Origin: Klebsormidium nitens
Taxonomy: Eukaryota > Streptophyta > Klebsormidiophyceae > Klebsormidiales > Klebsormidiaceae
DNA length: 39,035 nt
Assembly: GCA_000708835.1 (NCBI GenBank)
Contig: DF237682.1
Span: 1 to 39,035 of the forward strand
Direction: 5' to 3'
Positions 9,295-20,314 of the stretch are shown in pieces (within the stretch, counting starts at the first letter, position 1; every line of letters begins with the position of its first letter). The translations under genes were made by a program, and so were the position numbers. The notes beneath the pieces are model-generated. The model had not been told where the DNA came from. It ran no database searches and saw nothing but the letters and a program-made list of their open reading frames with translations.

Positions 9295-12200
9295 CTGCGG
9301 GACAGTGAATGGTAAGAACTGAGAAGGAACGTCCACTTTCGGAGCTTTCCCTCAAGTGCACCGATAGGGGCAGGCAAACAGCTGTTGTGAAATGAGATGT
9401 GTGAAAAACGACGTCATCCGGGCCAGAAAAAGCAGAAGGAAAAGGAGAACTGTCGTAGGGCCCCCTACCTGTTCTGGCGCACCCTGACGGGTTGGCAGGC
9501 GGCACGTAGTCTTCCGCGCGCACCTTGGACGGCCCCGCCGCGTCCCGCCTCTCCCTAACCAGCACGCGCCCCGCTTTTCCCGCCTCCGGCGGCTTGTGCC
9601 GCGCACACCACGCCAGCAGCCGCAGCGTGTCTTCCTCTTCGTCGTGTTCTTCTTCCTCCCGCTCAGCGGCGCCGGAACACTCTCCCGCCACATCTGGAGC
9701 TTCGGAATCCCCTCTCAGCTTCGCACCTGCCGACGTTGCGTGGTTTTGCGCCTGCGCCGCTCCCCTTTCCGTCCGTCGCTCTCGTTCCGAGTCGGTACCC
9801 TCCCGCGCTAGCTTATTCGCCCGCTTCTCGTTATTACGCTCTTCCTCCCCCTTCGTTTCCCCGCTCTTCTTCCCCCCCCGGAGCGGAGTCCTCCCCCGCT
9901 CGCGGCTGCGTTGGTAACTAGTGGCGGGGACGTCTTTGCTGGTGACGACCTCCATGCAGAGGCCCCTGCCGCGCGCGCACAGCGGGTGGAACGCGGTCTT
10001 GCACGACTTGTCCTCGCACTGGATGCAGGCCCCGTGCTTGACCCGGCAGATGGAGCACCGCAGCTTCCACCGGTCCTGCAACCCAAAAACAGAGCCTCGT
10101 GTGAATCCCGAGACGCGAGATGCTATTTCGTCTCCTGTCGTTTCTTTGAGCTTCAACCGGGTTTTCGAATCTTAATCTTGAGTTATGAATCTTGAATCGC
10201 ACTGCTCAGTATGAAGATTCATCGTCAATAGCTCAAATTCGTGTCTCGTGGAAGATTGGTAACGGTCTTTTGTGTGCTCAAAGCGGAGACCAACCTCGGA
10301 AAGACCTCTCTTCTTTGCAACATCCAAACAGTAGATATGCTTTATTATCCGTGCCCACTGTTGACAAGCTGCAGAGAGTATACTTTCTTTGGAAACACCA
10401 TCAAGCCGATTTCACGTATGTTCTCTTTCTCTCTCACACACACAAAAACGATGTGGAACCTCTCAGAGAAGCAGCACCATCAAACTTTGGCAGCTGTCTG
10501 GGCCTCACCTTTCCGATGGCGTCCACCTTTTCGATCTGATGCGGCTTCAGCAACGTCTCTGCACACGCAAACGCATCATGTGAGCTATCGTCAAAACGTC
10601 CCACTTGCCAAATCATCACTTCCGTGGCTCTTCACTGGCGGCTGATTCGCCGTAGATGAGGAGAAGGTCAGGGCTACCCTCGGATCCAGATGTATAAGTC
10701 GTACTAGCAACGGCAAGCTGTTTTGCCAAATTCTTACTGCTGAGACCAGTGCCACGATCCCTGTCCGTACTCTTTGACGGGAATCATTCGTGCAATTGAG
10801 AATACCAGGCAAAATGACGCCGTTGACAAGTTCCGCGCAATGTAGCAGCTGAGTGGATACGACAGGCGTGTGGTACGGGAGGAAACGGTCAGGGACCAGG
10901 GTGGTGCCAATACGAAGAATGCAACCATGAATCTCTACTCATTTTCAGTGTCTCAATCATCCTTCAGCACTTTCTTTTCTTCCTTTCTTTCCTTCTTTCT
11001 CGTAAGCATAAAACAGAAGACAGTAACAACGTCCAAGCATCGCGGCATTCATTGGATACCGTATCAAACAGCCATGCTTCTTCAACAATGACTCTACGTA
11101 GCAATCAGAACCCAGCTGATGACCGTCTTTTAGGTTGCTAACCCCACCTGGGATCCAGATGGCGCACGTGAGGTGCGCCCAGCGGCCGTCATTGGTGGGC
11201 TTCATGGCGCCCCCCACGACAGGGCACAGGCAGCAGGGCGGGGGCTCCTTGAGGGCGTCCTCCTGGCACAGCTGACACAGCCACAGGTCGCCGTCCGGGG
11301 GCTCCAGCTCGCCGTAGCAATGCATGTGGACCTGCGGGGGCAAGCGAAAACAGCTGGCGGTTTGTTTTGGGGTTTGGAAGAAGATCAGGCCTTGCTTTTC
11401 AATGGCTTTGAAAGGATGAGAGGCAAAGACACCCGCTTGGTTTTGAAAGAAGCGTCCAGCAACTGCCACTGTGATAAAGGGCTTGATGCTGGTCAAGATT
11501 TCAGAGGACACTTAGATACTCACTGCACAAAAGAATATTGTTGGCCACCAGAGGAGCCTGAGTTTTGCCGAAAAAACAAGCACCGGTTTGGGTCTTAGGC
11601 CTATATGAGCCCGCGGAATTGCTTTGGAGTACAACTCTTTGTAGAGTCTCTCAAAAAGGCCTGCCGCTTCAAGAGAAGGTGGACACATCGGCGCTATAGA
11701 CTAATAAACATGTACACATTCCAGCCAGAAGTGCCTGCTTGTACTGCGAACAGAAGAACCTGTTCTATCGACCCGAAGAGCTTCCGCAACTCCGGAAGGA
11801 AGATCCCGTTCGCACCGTTCCCTGAAGGATCTCCACCCACAACCTCCGGGCCTTCGCACAGCACTAGAAGTGCATATTCACACCGCGACCAGGCGCCCAT
11901 TCTCACCATGACACGGCACTTGTCGCACTGCACCAGCTGGTTATCGTCGTAGTCCTGTTCGATGTAGCACACGGCACACCGGTCGTGCCGGAACGTCAGG
12001 TTCAGGGGCTGGTACGTCGCGGGGGGCGGCTCGCTAGGCGCCTTCGCTGTGAGGGGGGGCGCTTTTGGCTTGGCGGAGAGGGGCGTGTTCGGGTGGGCGG
12101 GGGGGTGTCCGTCGTGCCAGGCGGCGTAGTTGGTGCACCACTCGCGGGCGTTTGGGAGGGACTGAGGACATCAGAAAGCCAGTCTCACGTCAAAAATGAT

Positions 12201-15200
12201 ATGCAGACGTCTGCAAACGGTAATGTTGCGTCGCTCGAAGAACGGCCTTTCCAAGGTTTATTGACGCAGTGATTCAGAAGCTCAGAGAACAAGAAGACAG
12301 TGCTCCGACGGTATGGGTTTGCTAGCTGGGGGTAAGAGTGGGTGCGGGTGCGGAGCACGAAAGCCTCTAGTTTGGACTTTACTAGGTCAAGGCTTATCGT
12401 ACACTGAGCTTGTTCTTCAAGCAATCGCAAGGTACGGCAGTCAATAGCCAGAGGCACCATGCCGCAGCTAAGATGGGAGACGGCCGGAGTGGTTCGAGCG
12501 GATTTGTTTGTAAGCTCTTGACTCTTCTCAAGAAGAGACGGTGCTGAATATCACTGCAAGCTAATTCACCAGTCGTAGGCAGACGCTTCTTGTGGCGAGA
12601 CTTGATTTTTCAAACCTCGGAATGGCCCGTTTTAATAAGAGCAAGGGGATGCCGGCCCACCTCAATGAGAGGCACGATCTTGACGTCGGAGAAGCCAAAC
12701 ATGGACGGCCCAGATTTGAAGTACGGTGCGCCCCCCGCCTGGCCTAGCCGCTCCCGAACCTCGCCAATCTGCTGGGCGATGTCCAACCACAGCGCGCGCG
12801 TGTCATACCCCTTCATCTGCAATAGGAGAGAGGCAGTTCAAGGAAGATCAGAGGAGACTGCTCACTGGCCGGATATGAGGGCAATCCTGTACAAACTGAC
12901 AAGAAACCCAATATACGTGTCTTCACACAATCCTCTGGCGAGAGCAATCATCCAGCCCCGCCCATGCGGAAGACACGAGGGACGTTGCCACCCAATGCAC
13001 AACTCGCCAGTCGCTTGTCAGGTATACGCGAATGTCGAGCTCGCTGGATTGCCCACGTGATTACGTCGAGGTGCTTCTCTTAACACAGACGACTCATGAT
13101 CCTTCCCAGCCAAATGTTGCGGCTTAGCAGAAGATAATCAGATCTAGTGCCCGGTTGGGCAAAAGATACTCACTGGCGGGCCGTCTTCCGGTGTGATACG
13201 GAAGAGGGGCGCAGCCGCACCGTTTCTGTTCCCCGCTAGGATCTCCATTGTGTAGCTGACACGCCTCTCGGGATCTGCATGGGGCCAGGCGATTCAACTT
13301 AGACCGACGGTTGTATTTCAGATGCAACAGCCATAGAAACGGCGACGCGGAGAAAGCGGGTAACCTCAATATCTTGATGTTCTTGGCTTGCGATGGGCCT
13401 CCCGAGCATAGAGTAACCGCCGAACAGACCATCCTTCTGCAAATGCTATAAGCAGAGCGATCAAGTGCTACTGCTTTCTTCATGGCAAGCTTCTCCATCG
13501 ACGCTCCTGAAGTTAGCCGGCCTTTTAGCTTCTTAACCCACGTGAAAGACCGAGCACCTTTTCAGCTCTAAAATAACGTGACTTCTCTCTTACTGCAGTG
13601 AAGGAGGAAGAAGTAAATCAAGTGTCGTAAAGAGTTCCTGAATGTATAGGATATCCTTGCAGCTTATATGAGATGCTCGAAGAAGATGCGTCCGATGTCA
13701 AGCAGCGTCCCTTTACTTCAACCATCGACTCTTGTCACGCTCTTCATGCGCACTCTCGCCTCTTCTAAGACCAACGGATCCCCTTGGAGTTAACAGCTCA
13801 CTTTTCATGCTGAAGAACAAGCGGGTCGACCGAAACCCGACGGGGAAAATATGCGACGAGGTGTGGAAGTTCTTGGACTGGACAATCATCCCAAGCGCGT
13901 GCACCGTGAGCTGCGCTTGGCACTGGATCGGCAGTCTCGGCGGGGGCGCCGCGGGCTTGACCGGGGGTTTAGGGGGGGTTTTGGCGGGGGTCTCGGGCTC
14001 GGGTTTGGGGTGGGTTCGGGTTCGGGTGCGGGTTTGCGGGGGCTGGGAGGGAGCTGCTCTTCCTCGCCGCTGCTGGAGTCGTCAGCCGGAGAAAAGATGG
14101 CCTGCATGCCGGGGGGCAGCTGGCGGTGCCGCAAGTAGCTACACGGAACCGGATTCCGGTCAATATCTGGCAGAATCAGGCGTGGGAACGGAACTGATTC
14201 TCGTGCTTACCATTAGACATACCAGCAGACAGTGAGGGAGTGGGTAGTTCGTGCTGTAGGCAGTGTGCCTAGGTATTTGTTGGATGAGCACACAGGACGA
14301 TAGAACGCAGCTAAATATAGGGGTGGTTTAGTAATGACAAGCGGTTACCGACGAGGAGCAGTGGTAAGGAACGCTCTTAGGCAAGGGTGACGCGGAGAAG
14401 AAAGAAAGCGAGCATTGCTGGTCGGACCAGGGATTGACATTAGTCAAGCGAATGAGGAGCTCAGCACAAGTTGACCTTCAGGAACGCAAAATCTTGCAGA
14501 GGGCACGACTTGTCAGTTTCCTACAAATCCCAAAACACCAAAAGTTCAAAAGCCTAAAAGCCTGAAAATATAGAGTCCTTTACTTACGCTTCCGTTTCCT
14601 GGAGGGCTTGCAGGAAGTTGCCGGCCTTGAGCTTCTTGTGAAGCCCCTTGTCCAGCCCCGATTGGAACGTCTCCACCTGCTCGCCGCGCAGCCTGGAGAC
14701 AAGCGCGGGAGCAGAATTTAGCGATGCCACCCGATGCAAAGATGACTACCAGCTGCAGCTCTTTGTTATTGCTCCAAGTGGATCAAAGTTTGCTAACGAC
14801 CGTTGATTTGACGGAGCAGGGCATCCAGTAAGCGCTCGACCTGAGTGCTTAATACTAGATGTACAACAAGAACAAAACGTGTCGAAATGGTCGTTGACAC
14901 GAACCTAGTAAGTCCCAATTTCAGTGATGGCAGTCTTCCGCAGCAGTTGCAGTTGCGCTTTAGCAGATCTCCCGAAACGTCCTTCTTTCACATACGATTC
15001 AAGAATCATGACAAACACAGGATCCCTAGTCATCTTTCGCATTCTCCAGCAACGCACCTTCCGACCTCGCACGTTCCAAAGAACTGGACGGGAACGGTGG
15101 TGGCTGCCGTCTCGCGGGGGCCCGGCTCGAGCGCCACGCGCTCCGCCTGCTCTTCGTTCATCACCAAGCACGGCCACGGCGCGTGACCTGCAAGATCGTT

Positions 15201-18200
15201 AGAGGACTCTCGCTCCTTTCGGACTTGCATTGCTACAGATAGCCAGAAAGGCCCGCTGTGACGTATTGAGGGAGACGCGTGCTACTTTCATCAAAAGCTA
15301 ATTGAGACATTCTGTAATCGTCGAACGACACTTCAGGTGTAGGACAGTTGGATAGCCACGGGCTCGCCAGCCAGGGGTCGCAAAGGTGGGCCGCCCGACC
15401 GCATCAATGTTTGGCGTCGACACGTGTTACCAGATTCAGCTGGTTGAGAGTCTACAGCACGGCTTGCCGAAACTCGATGTTAGCACGGAGTATGCCCATC
15501 TTGGATGTGAAGCACCCGAAAGAGGAGAGTTTAGGAAAGAAGTGCGCTCTCGGCAACCTGTTCTTCTGCCCTTTGTGTTAGGGAAACAAATCGTGAAGCT
15601 TGACACCACGGCCCGCTCACCTTTGACCTTCCCCCAGACGGCGTCCCCCTCGCTCGGCAGCCCGTTCCGCCTCAGCTCCGCTTCCGGTCCTTCCGTTCCG
15701 CCGTCGCTCGACTGCTCCCTTTTCCGTTTCTTCTTCGCGCCCCCATTCGCCGCCCGTGGGCCGGCCTCCCCCTCAGTGCCCGGGTCTGTAACTAGGATGG
15801 GGTCCCTTTCCGGGAAGACCTGGATCTGGATGCGCTGGTCCGCAAGGTGGATGACCTCCTCGTACCCGTCCTCGTACAGAATCTGCGAGGGGATAGCGAG
15901 GAGATAGTCAAGAGGCTCTTTTCTTTCTATGTATGTCGAAGGATTGTTTCTTTTTACATCAGTGACTGTGTGGGCTGATTGGCCTGACGTCGAGAGAGCC
16001 GCTGGAGATGTACGTTGGGACTTGAGCAACTTCCGTAGTCTTTTTTATACGGTGTCGGGCCCCGAACCCTGAAAAGTAGACAGCATCACTTCCTCCCATC
16101 TTGCCTGTTAAGAAGCACTGTTAGCCACATGATACCCTTCTCAAACCACCATGGCACTGTAACCATCAACAACCGCACAAACAAAGACCACAGAGCGTCA
16201 ACGCTTCCCGTGTCAACGTCACCTTATGTGCAGCACGATCTTACCTTGTGCTTCCCCGTCTGGTTGTTGTACTGATAGACCACCCCCGGATAGAACGTGT
16301 CGTCCATCGGCCAGTACACCTGTACCAAGAACCGACCGGTGAGCAGCCACTTGACCGGTCCTTTAGCTTTCTAGGGGTTCTGGCTTTTAGAGTTGTAGGG
16401 TTTCTACGACTCCTCTTACGAGCATACATACCCGTTTGACCTCCTCAAATGCATCAAACAAAGAGCGGCAAGGGCCACAGGAGCTTCTCTCAGAGGGCAA
16501 ACGCGAAATTACAAAACAGCCACTCCAGCACAATCAAGGCAGAGTCACCGTTTCTTCACGGGAACTCTTCTTGTGGTCAAGTCACTAAGAGAGATCTTGG
16601 AACAGTACGAGCAGACCAAGTACCAAAAGAAAATGGTGTGTCCACTGACAGCATTCAAGTTGTGCTGCACAGACCAAACGCTGATTGACAGTGCTCTATT
16701 TACACAGGTTGCAAATACTGCAGATTACTCTGTTCCAAAAGCTACTAAAAAAATGAGCAGGCCGCACCTTGCACTTGCGCCCCATGAGCGTCTTTGGGGG
16801 TGCGTTCTTCAGCGGCATCCTGCAGCGAGGAAGTCATCGACTCTCAATCAAGACGGCGTGCGAAACTGCTGAGCGGGCGAGAGCCTCAAGACCAAGGCCG
16901 TTCTACCTGCTAAAAGTAGAGGCGCCTCCTTTGCAATTTGTAGACGCGAGAAGCGCATATCGAAACAAGTAACAATCTTCGACCCGTCTAGTGACAAGGC
17001 CAAACGTGAGCAGTTTCAATGAGCAACATCAGGCATTTGTACAGAGAACGGAAGAACGCTATCGACTTAGGATAAGACTACTGACAATCTCCAAGACGCA
17101 GGCTATTCAAAGTCCGCAGTAGGCACTTTTTGAGACAAAATACACACATCTAGAAGTCTGGGGGGGGCTGAAATTTCTCGACGACTCACTCGTGAAAAAC
17201 GCCTTCGTCTCTCTTCCGCTCCCTGAACGCCGCAAGCGCGGCGGCCAGGCTCTCACCAGAGCCACTCGCGACGTCGCTTGTCCTGACGTCATCACCGCCA
17301 GCAGACGGGACAACAGGGTACGGGTCCCTGAGAATCTCCGAGATGGTGCGACTGGCCGGCCTTTTCACACTGGCCTCTAGTCGCTCTGCCTTCGGTGTGG
17401 TCGGCGGGGTTTCCAGGCGGTGTGAAACAGCCGGAGGAGCCGGCGCTGAGCGGTCCTTCGTTTTCGGACGCTTGCTCGAAGCTTCAACCTTTGCGGGGCT
17501 CTTCAGCATAGGGGGGCGTGTTTTAGGGGGCCTGCTAAGGAGTTTCTGTAAGGGACTTTTCTGCGGGGATTGGGGAAGCTTTCGACTGGGTTTGGATAGC
17601 GTTTGGGTTGTTTGAAGCAGGGATGGGTTAGCGTTTCGACTGGATTTGGATAGCGTTTGGACTGGTTTGGGAGTCCCCTTTGCCCCCTTCCCCTTCCCAG
17701 GCGCAACCGCATCCTTGGCCGGACTGACTGGCTTGAGAGAGCCGATTCCAGAGTCCAACTTCCGTTTCTTCCCCTGGGGGCTGCCCGCCTCGGGCCCCTT
17801 CTTCCGCTTCGTGCCCCCAGGAGAGGCGACTTTTCCTTCGCTCTGAGACTGTTCTGCAACCCGTTTCGGCCGGCTTTTTGCGGGCTTGGCCCTAGGGGAC
17901 GCCCCTCCCAAGGATGCGGGGATCCGCGAGTTTCCGTTTGGCGGCGCTTCCCTTCTCTTTCCGCCGGACTCAAGCACGCCCACGGACGGAGACCCACCGG
18001 AAATGGCGCCGCCCGCTTCGAACCGGCTCTGCCACGCCAGCTTGACCGGCCCCCCCGGTTTCACCACTTTCCGGGGCGACCGCGGCGCTTTCGTGAACGG
18101 CGGCACGGGGCTCGACGGAAGCTGAGCACTCCCTTGCGTCCTACTCTTCCGCGTCTCCAATTCTCCGTTCTTGTACCTCCTCTTCCTGTCCAGAAGCAGC

Positions 18201-20314
18201 GCCCGTACGGCCTCGTCGGGATCCCGCCCCTCTTCGATCGCCTTCCTCCTCGCTTTCTTGGTTGGGTGGAAGCAAAACGCGCAGCACGGCTCTCCCGAAA
18301 AAGGGTGCCCATAGTACTGGCCCACAGTGGGAGGCCCCGTTCTCCCGCAATTGACGCATGTCTTCATGACGGGGCCAGCGCCCGCTACCGCTGGCTTCCG
18401 CTCACTCTTAGGCGTCCCCGGCGCGCGTTTCTGAGGCTTTTTGGACGGCGCCGGAGACTCCGCACTCTGGCTCGCCCGCAAGCAGACGTCAGCCAGTTCC
18501 GCTATCTTCTGCTCCTTTCCCAGCGGTGTCAGCCCCCCGCTTCGATCTGGCTCTGTGTCGGCCTCCGCGCATCCTCCCGTTTCCAACAACCCGTTGCTGT
18601 TGCCTTGCTTCGACGGTCCCGACCCCTCTGTCTGTAACAACCGCACCCTGTTCCCTCGCTGGCTGTCGACCCCTCCCTCTAGTTCCTTCTCCTTTGCAGG
18701 ATCGTCCTTTTTAGGACCCTCCTCCTTGTCAGTCTCAAACATGGCAACATCGTGTTGTTCGCCCCCTTCTGCACCCCTCTCTGACGCCCCTTCTCCAGCC
18801 CCTTCCGCTTTCTTCCGCCTCTCCATCCCTTTCTTCTCCTTCTGGCGTTTCTTCCCGTTTTGCTCCCGCTCCGGTTCTGCCTTCACCTTCCCCCTCCGAC
18901 CTTGAGAATTGGGAACATCTCCCTCTCCCATCTTTGCATCTTGACGCGCATTGGCTGCTCTTTCCCCACGATCCCGCTCACTCTTCCTTTCCCGCAGCCC
19001 CTCTCCTGGCCCGCTTGGCCTGTCCCCTTCTCCTAGTTCAGGAACAACGCTCGTTTCTTCATCCAGCTCAGCTGCCCACCGGGACAATTCGACTAGACTC
19101 CCGTCCGGTCGCATTCCCGTTACCTGTTCGCCAAAGTCCAGGACTCCAAGCTCGGTCCGTGCCCCCCGCCCCTCCTTCTGCAACCCCGCTCCCTCCTCCT
19201 GCCCACCCTCCGGCCTGCGCCTCAATCCCAGCCCGCTAACCCCCCTCGCTTCTTCCGGAGAGTACTGAAGCAGCTCATCTGCTTTCCTGCTGAGTTTCCT
19301 GGCCCTGACGCCTTTTCTAACAGGAGAGGCTGCCTGCTCCGCTGGTGCAGAGCACCTCTGATTCCCCTTGTCAAATTGCTGAAGCCCATCGTCTAATGGC
19401 CCTTCTAACGGCTCACTGAGGAGCCCCAACTGGGCTCGCTTAGTTTCACCATTGACATCCTCCGCTTGCTCGGCTTCGCTCCAATCGCCGATCGCAGCAT
19501 TGGAGTTTGCTAGATGGCCTTCGCAGACTGCGGAAGCCTCTACACATGTCAGCTTTGAATCCAACCCGCTAGGCGACGCCCCTAAACAGCAGCCTGGCTT
19601 TTCATCCCCGCCTGCTTCCATTGCTTGGCTGTGCGACATGGTAGCAGTGTCCGTCCATCCAACGGGAGGGCTCTCCACCCTTTCTCCCATGCTCTTTCTG
19701 TCAGTCCCGTCTTGCTGTACAGTTGGGGGAGTAACTAGAGTGGCCGGCTCACTACCACCAGAAAACCCATCAGATGTCGCAACCCGAGCAGTCGCAAAAC
19801 TCTCAGGGGATGCTGGGCTTTCGCTCGGCGGTTTCGGGAGGAAGCTTCGGCTGATCCCTTCAGCAGCGTCGCTGGCGGCCGGTCTCTCTGTAAGTGGGCC
19901 AGGCTTCGGAAGGGCCAAGACAGCGGCAGATGCCCCCCCCGCCACTAATCCCACAGGTCTTTCACTGGGCAAATCCTTGCAAGAACTCTCACTCCCATTC
20001 GCTACCGCTGGTTTCGCTCCGTACTCTTTCCGCTTCCTTTTCTTGCTTTGCTGAACGTCCGCTGTTGTGGTGGCCCCTCTTCCTCCTTGCGGCTGACCCC
20101 CTGCCTCTTCCGCTTTCAGTTCCCCAGATGCCGCTACCTTAATTGCGCCAGAATCCTCGGCACTAGCTTTCCTTTGCTTCCGTTTCCGTGTGCCCTCATG
20201 GATTGCTGCCCCGCTCACGTGTGCAACACCATTTTGCCCATTGACAACCGCGAGATTCGTTGGCGGGTGGGGCCCTGAAAGCCCCTTCTGGCCGGAAGCG
20301 CCATCCACCCCCAT
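6847..20314 (-). CDS. ATX1/2-type trithorax histone H3 lysine-4 methyltransferase, 16 exons
   Basis: Exons, 5' to 3': 20314-17190, 16819-16768, 16319-16245, 15882-15621, 15187-15058, 14692-14588, 14138-13802, 13274-13174, 12816-12661, 12161-11907, 11331-11148, 10558-10509, 10075-9469, 9294-8831, 8154-7955, 7012-6847. The sum is 6269 nt, and one base missing near 14010 would give 2089 aa. Domain order: disordered N-terminus with a GATA-like finger (~652-685), Tudor-like (~1056-1110), PWWP (~1163-1250), FYRN (~1340-1390), FYRC (~1397-1448), PHD, extended PHD (~1515-1720), SET (~1910-2045), post-SET. This order is that of plant ATX1/ATX2, nuclear enzymes that methylate H3K4 and keep genes active. 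The ATG at 20314 is the first Met after an in-frame stop at 20438-20440. Exon 1 could instead be a separate upstream gene. The enzyme identity is very secure and the N-terminal join less so. Confidence 0.9.
9469..12161 (-). other. PHD and extended PHD exons of the ATX gene (exons 10-13)
   Basis: Exon 10 ends CAVC...CDKCRVM and exon 11 continues [11 protein letters not shown]...LWLCQLC, completing the first PHD finger. [13 protein letters not shown] and [11 protein letters not shown] then open the extended PHD. The 50-nt exon 12 gives [17 protein letters not shown], and exon 13 opens [32 protein letters not shown]. About 110 charged residues follow before the last zinc-binding segment [11 protein letters not shown]. 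Exon 13 ends NPSGCART and joins EPFDP in exon 14. These fingers read histone tails in trithorax proteins. Confidence 0.9.
12661..14138 (-). other. FYRN and FYRC exons of the ATX gene (exons 7-9)
   Basis: Exon 7 begins [16 protein letters not shown], matching the post-PWWP helix of ATX proteins, runs through a Pro-rich acidic stretch, and ends [15 protein letters not shown] in a different frame. Exon 8 continues [13 protein letters not shown] and [11 protein letters not shown], completing FYRN. Exon 9 encodes the FYRC part with [18 protein letters not shown]. In trithorax proteins FYRN and FYRC form one folded module. FYRC together with FYRN marks ATX1/2 and not ATX3-5. Confidence 0.85.
14005..14012 (-). 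other. Apparent one-base frameshift inside ATX exon 7
   Basis: The conserved N-terminal part of exon 7 (through PAPEPEP) and the conserved FYRN part (from KPEPETPAK onward) are in different frames of an otherwise continuous exon. There is no GT in the coding strand between the two parts that could begin an intron. One extra C in the C-run (plus-strand G-run 14007-14010) would join them, and it also makes the total CDS length divisible by three. The most likely cause is a one-base assembly error in a low-complexity tract. The exact base cannot be fixed from the sequence. Confidence 0.7.
14588..16819 (-). other. Tudor-like and PWWP exons of the ATX gene (exons 2-6)
   Basis: Exons 2-4 encode [17 protein letters not shown], then [11 protein letters not shown] and [13 protein letters not shown], the small Tudor-like barrel that precedes PWWP in plant ATX1. 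Exon 4 ends [10 protein letters not shown] and exon 5 begins HAPWPCLV, so the PWWP core is split by an intron of 433 bp. VPVQFFGT follows. Exon 6 gives [13 protein letters not shown] and the C-terminal PWWP helices. PWWP domains bind methylated histone tails and DNA. Exon 2 is only 52 nt and exon 3 only 75 nt. Confidence 0.88.
17190..20314 (-). other. First exon of the ATX gene: ~1041-residue disordered N-terminus with a GATA-like zinc finger
   Basis: One open frame of 3125 nt, rich in Lys/Arg/Glu/Ser/Pro, with basic tracts such as KRKRK that would serve as nuclear localisation signals. At 18262-18358 it encodes C-X2-C-X21-C-X2-C (CVNC...CAFC), close to the GATA finger pattern but slightly longer in the loop, followed by a basic tail. 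The frame ends CAC GAG TGA. The same bases form a strong donor, GA|GTGAGT, and splicing to 16819 completes the Glu codon in phase and continues into the Tudor-like exon. The alternative is a separate 1041-residue gene ending at 17186, with the ATX start at the Met that opens exon 2. The frame can be extended 5' to 20431, but only to a TTG. Confidence 0.65.
17581..17660. repeat. In-frame 54-bp-period repeat in ATX exon 1
   Basis: A 26-bp unit starting TTCGACTGG occurs at 17581-17606 and 17635-17660 with one mismatch. On the coding strand this gives repeated [16 protein letters not shown] segments 18 residues apart in the disordered region before the Tudor-like domain. Confidence 0.8.

Noticed and set aside
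13960-14040. A tiny intron explaining the ATX exon 7 frame change
   Set aside because: The coding strand has no GT in the relevant C-rich stretch except one beyond the change, and any intron from it would be under 30 nt.
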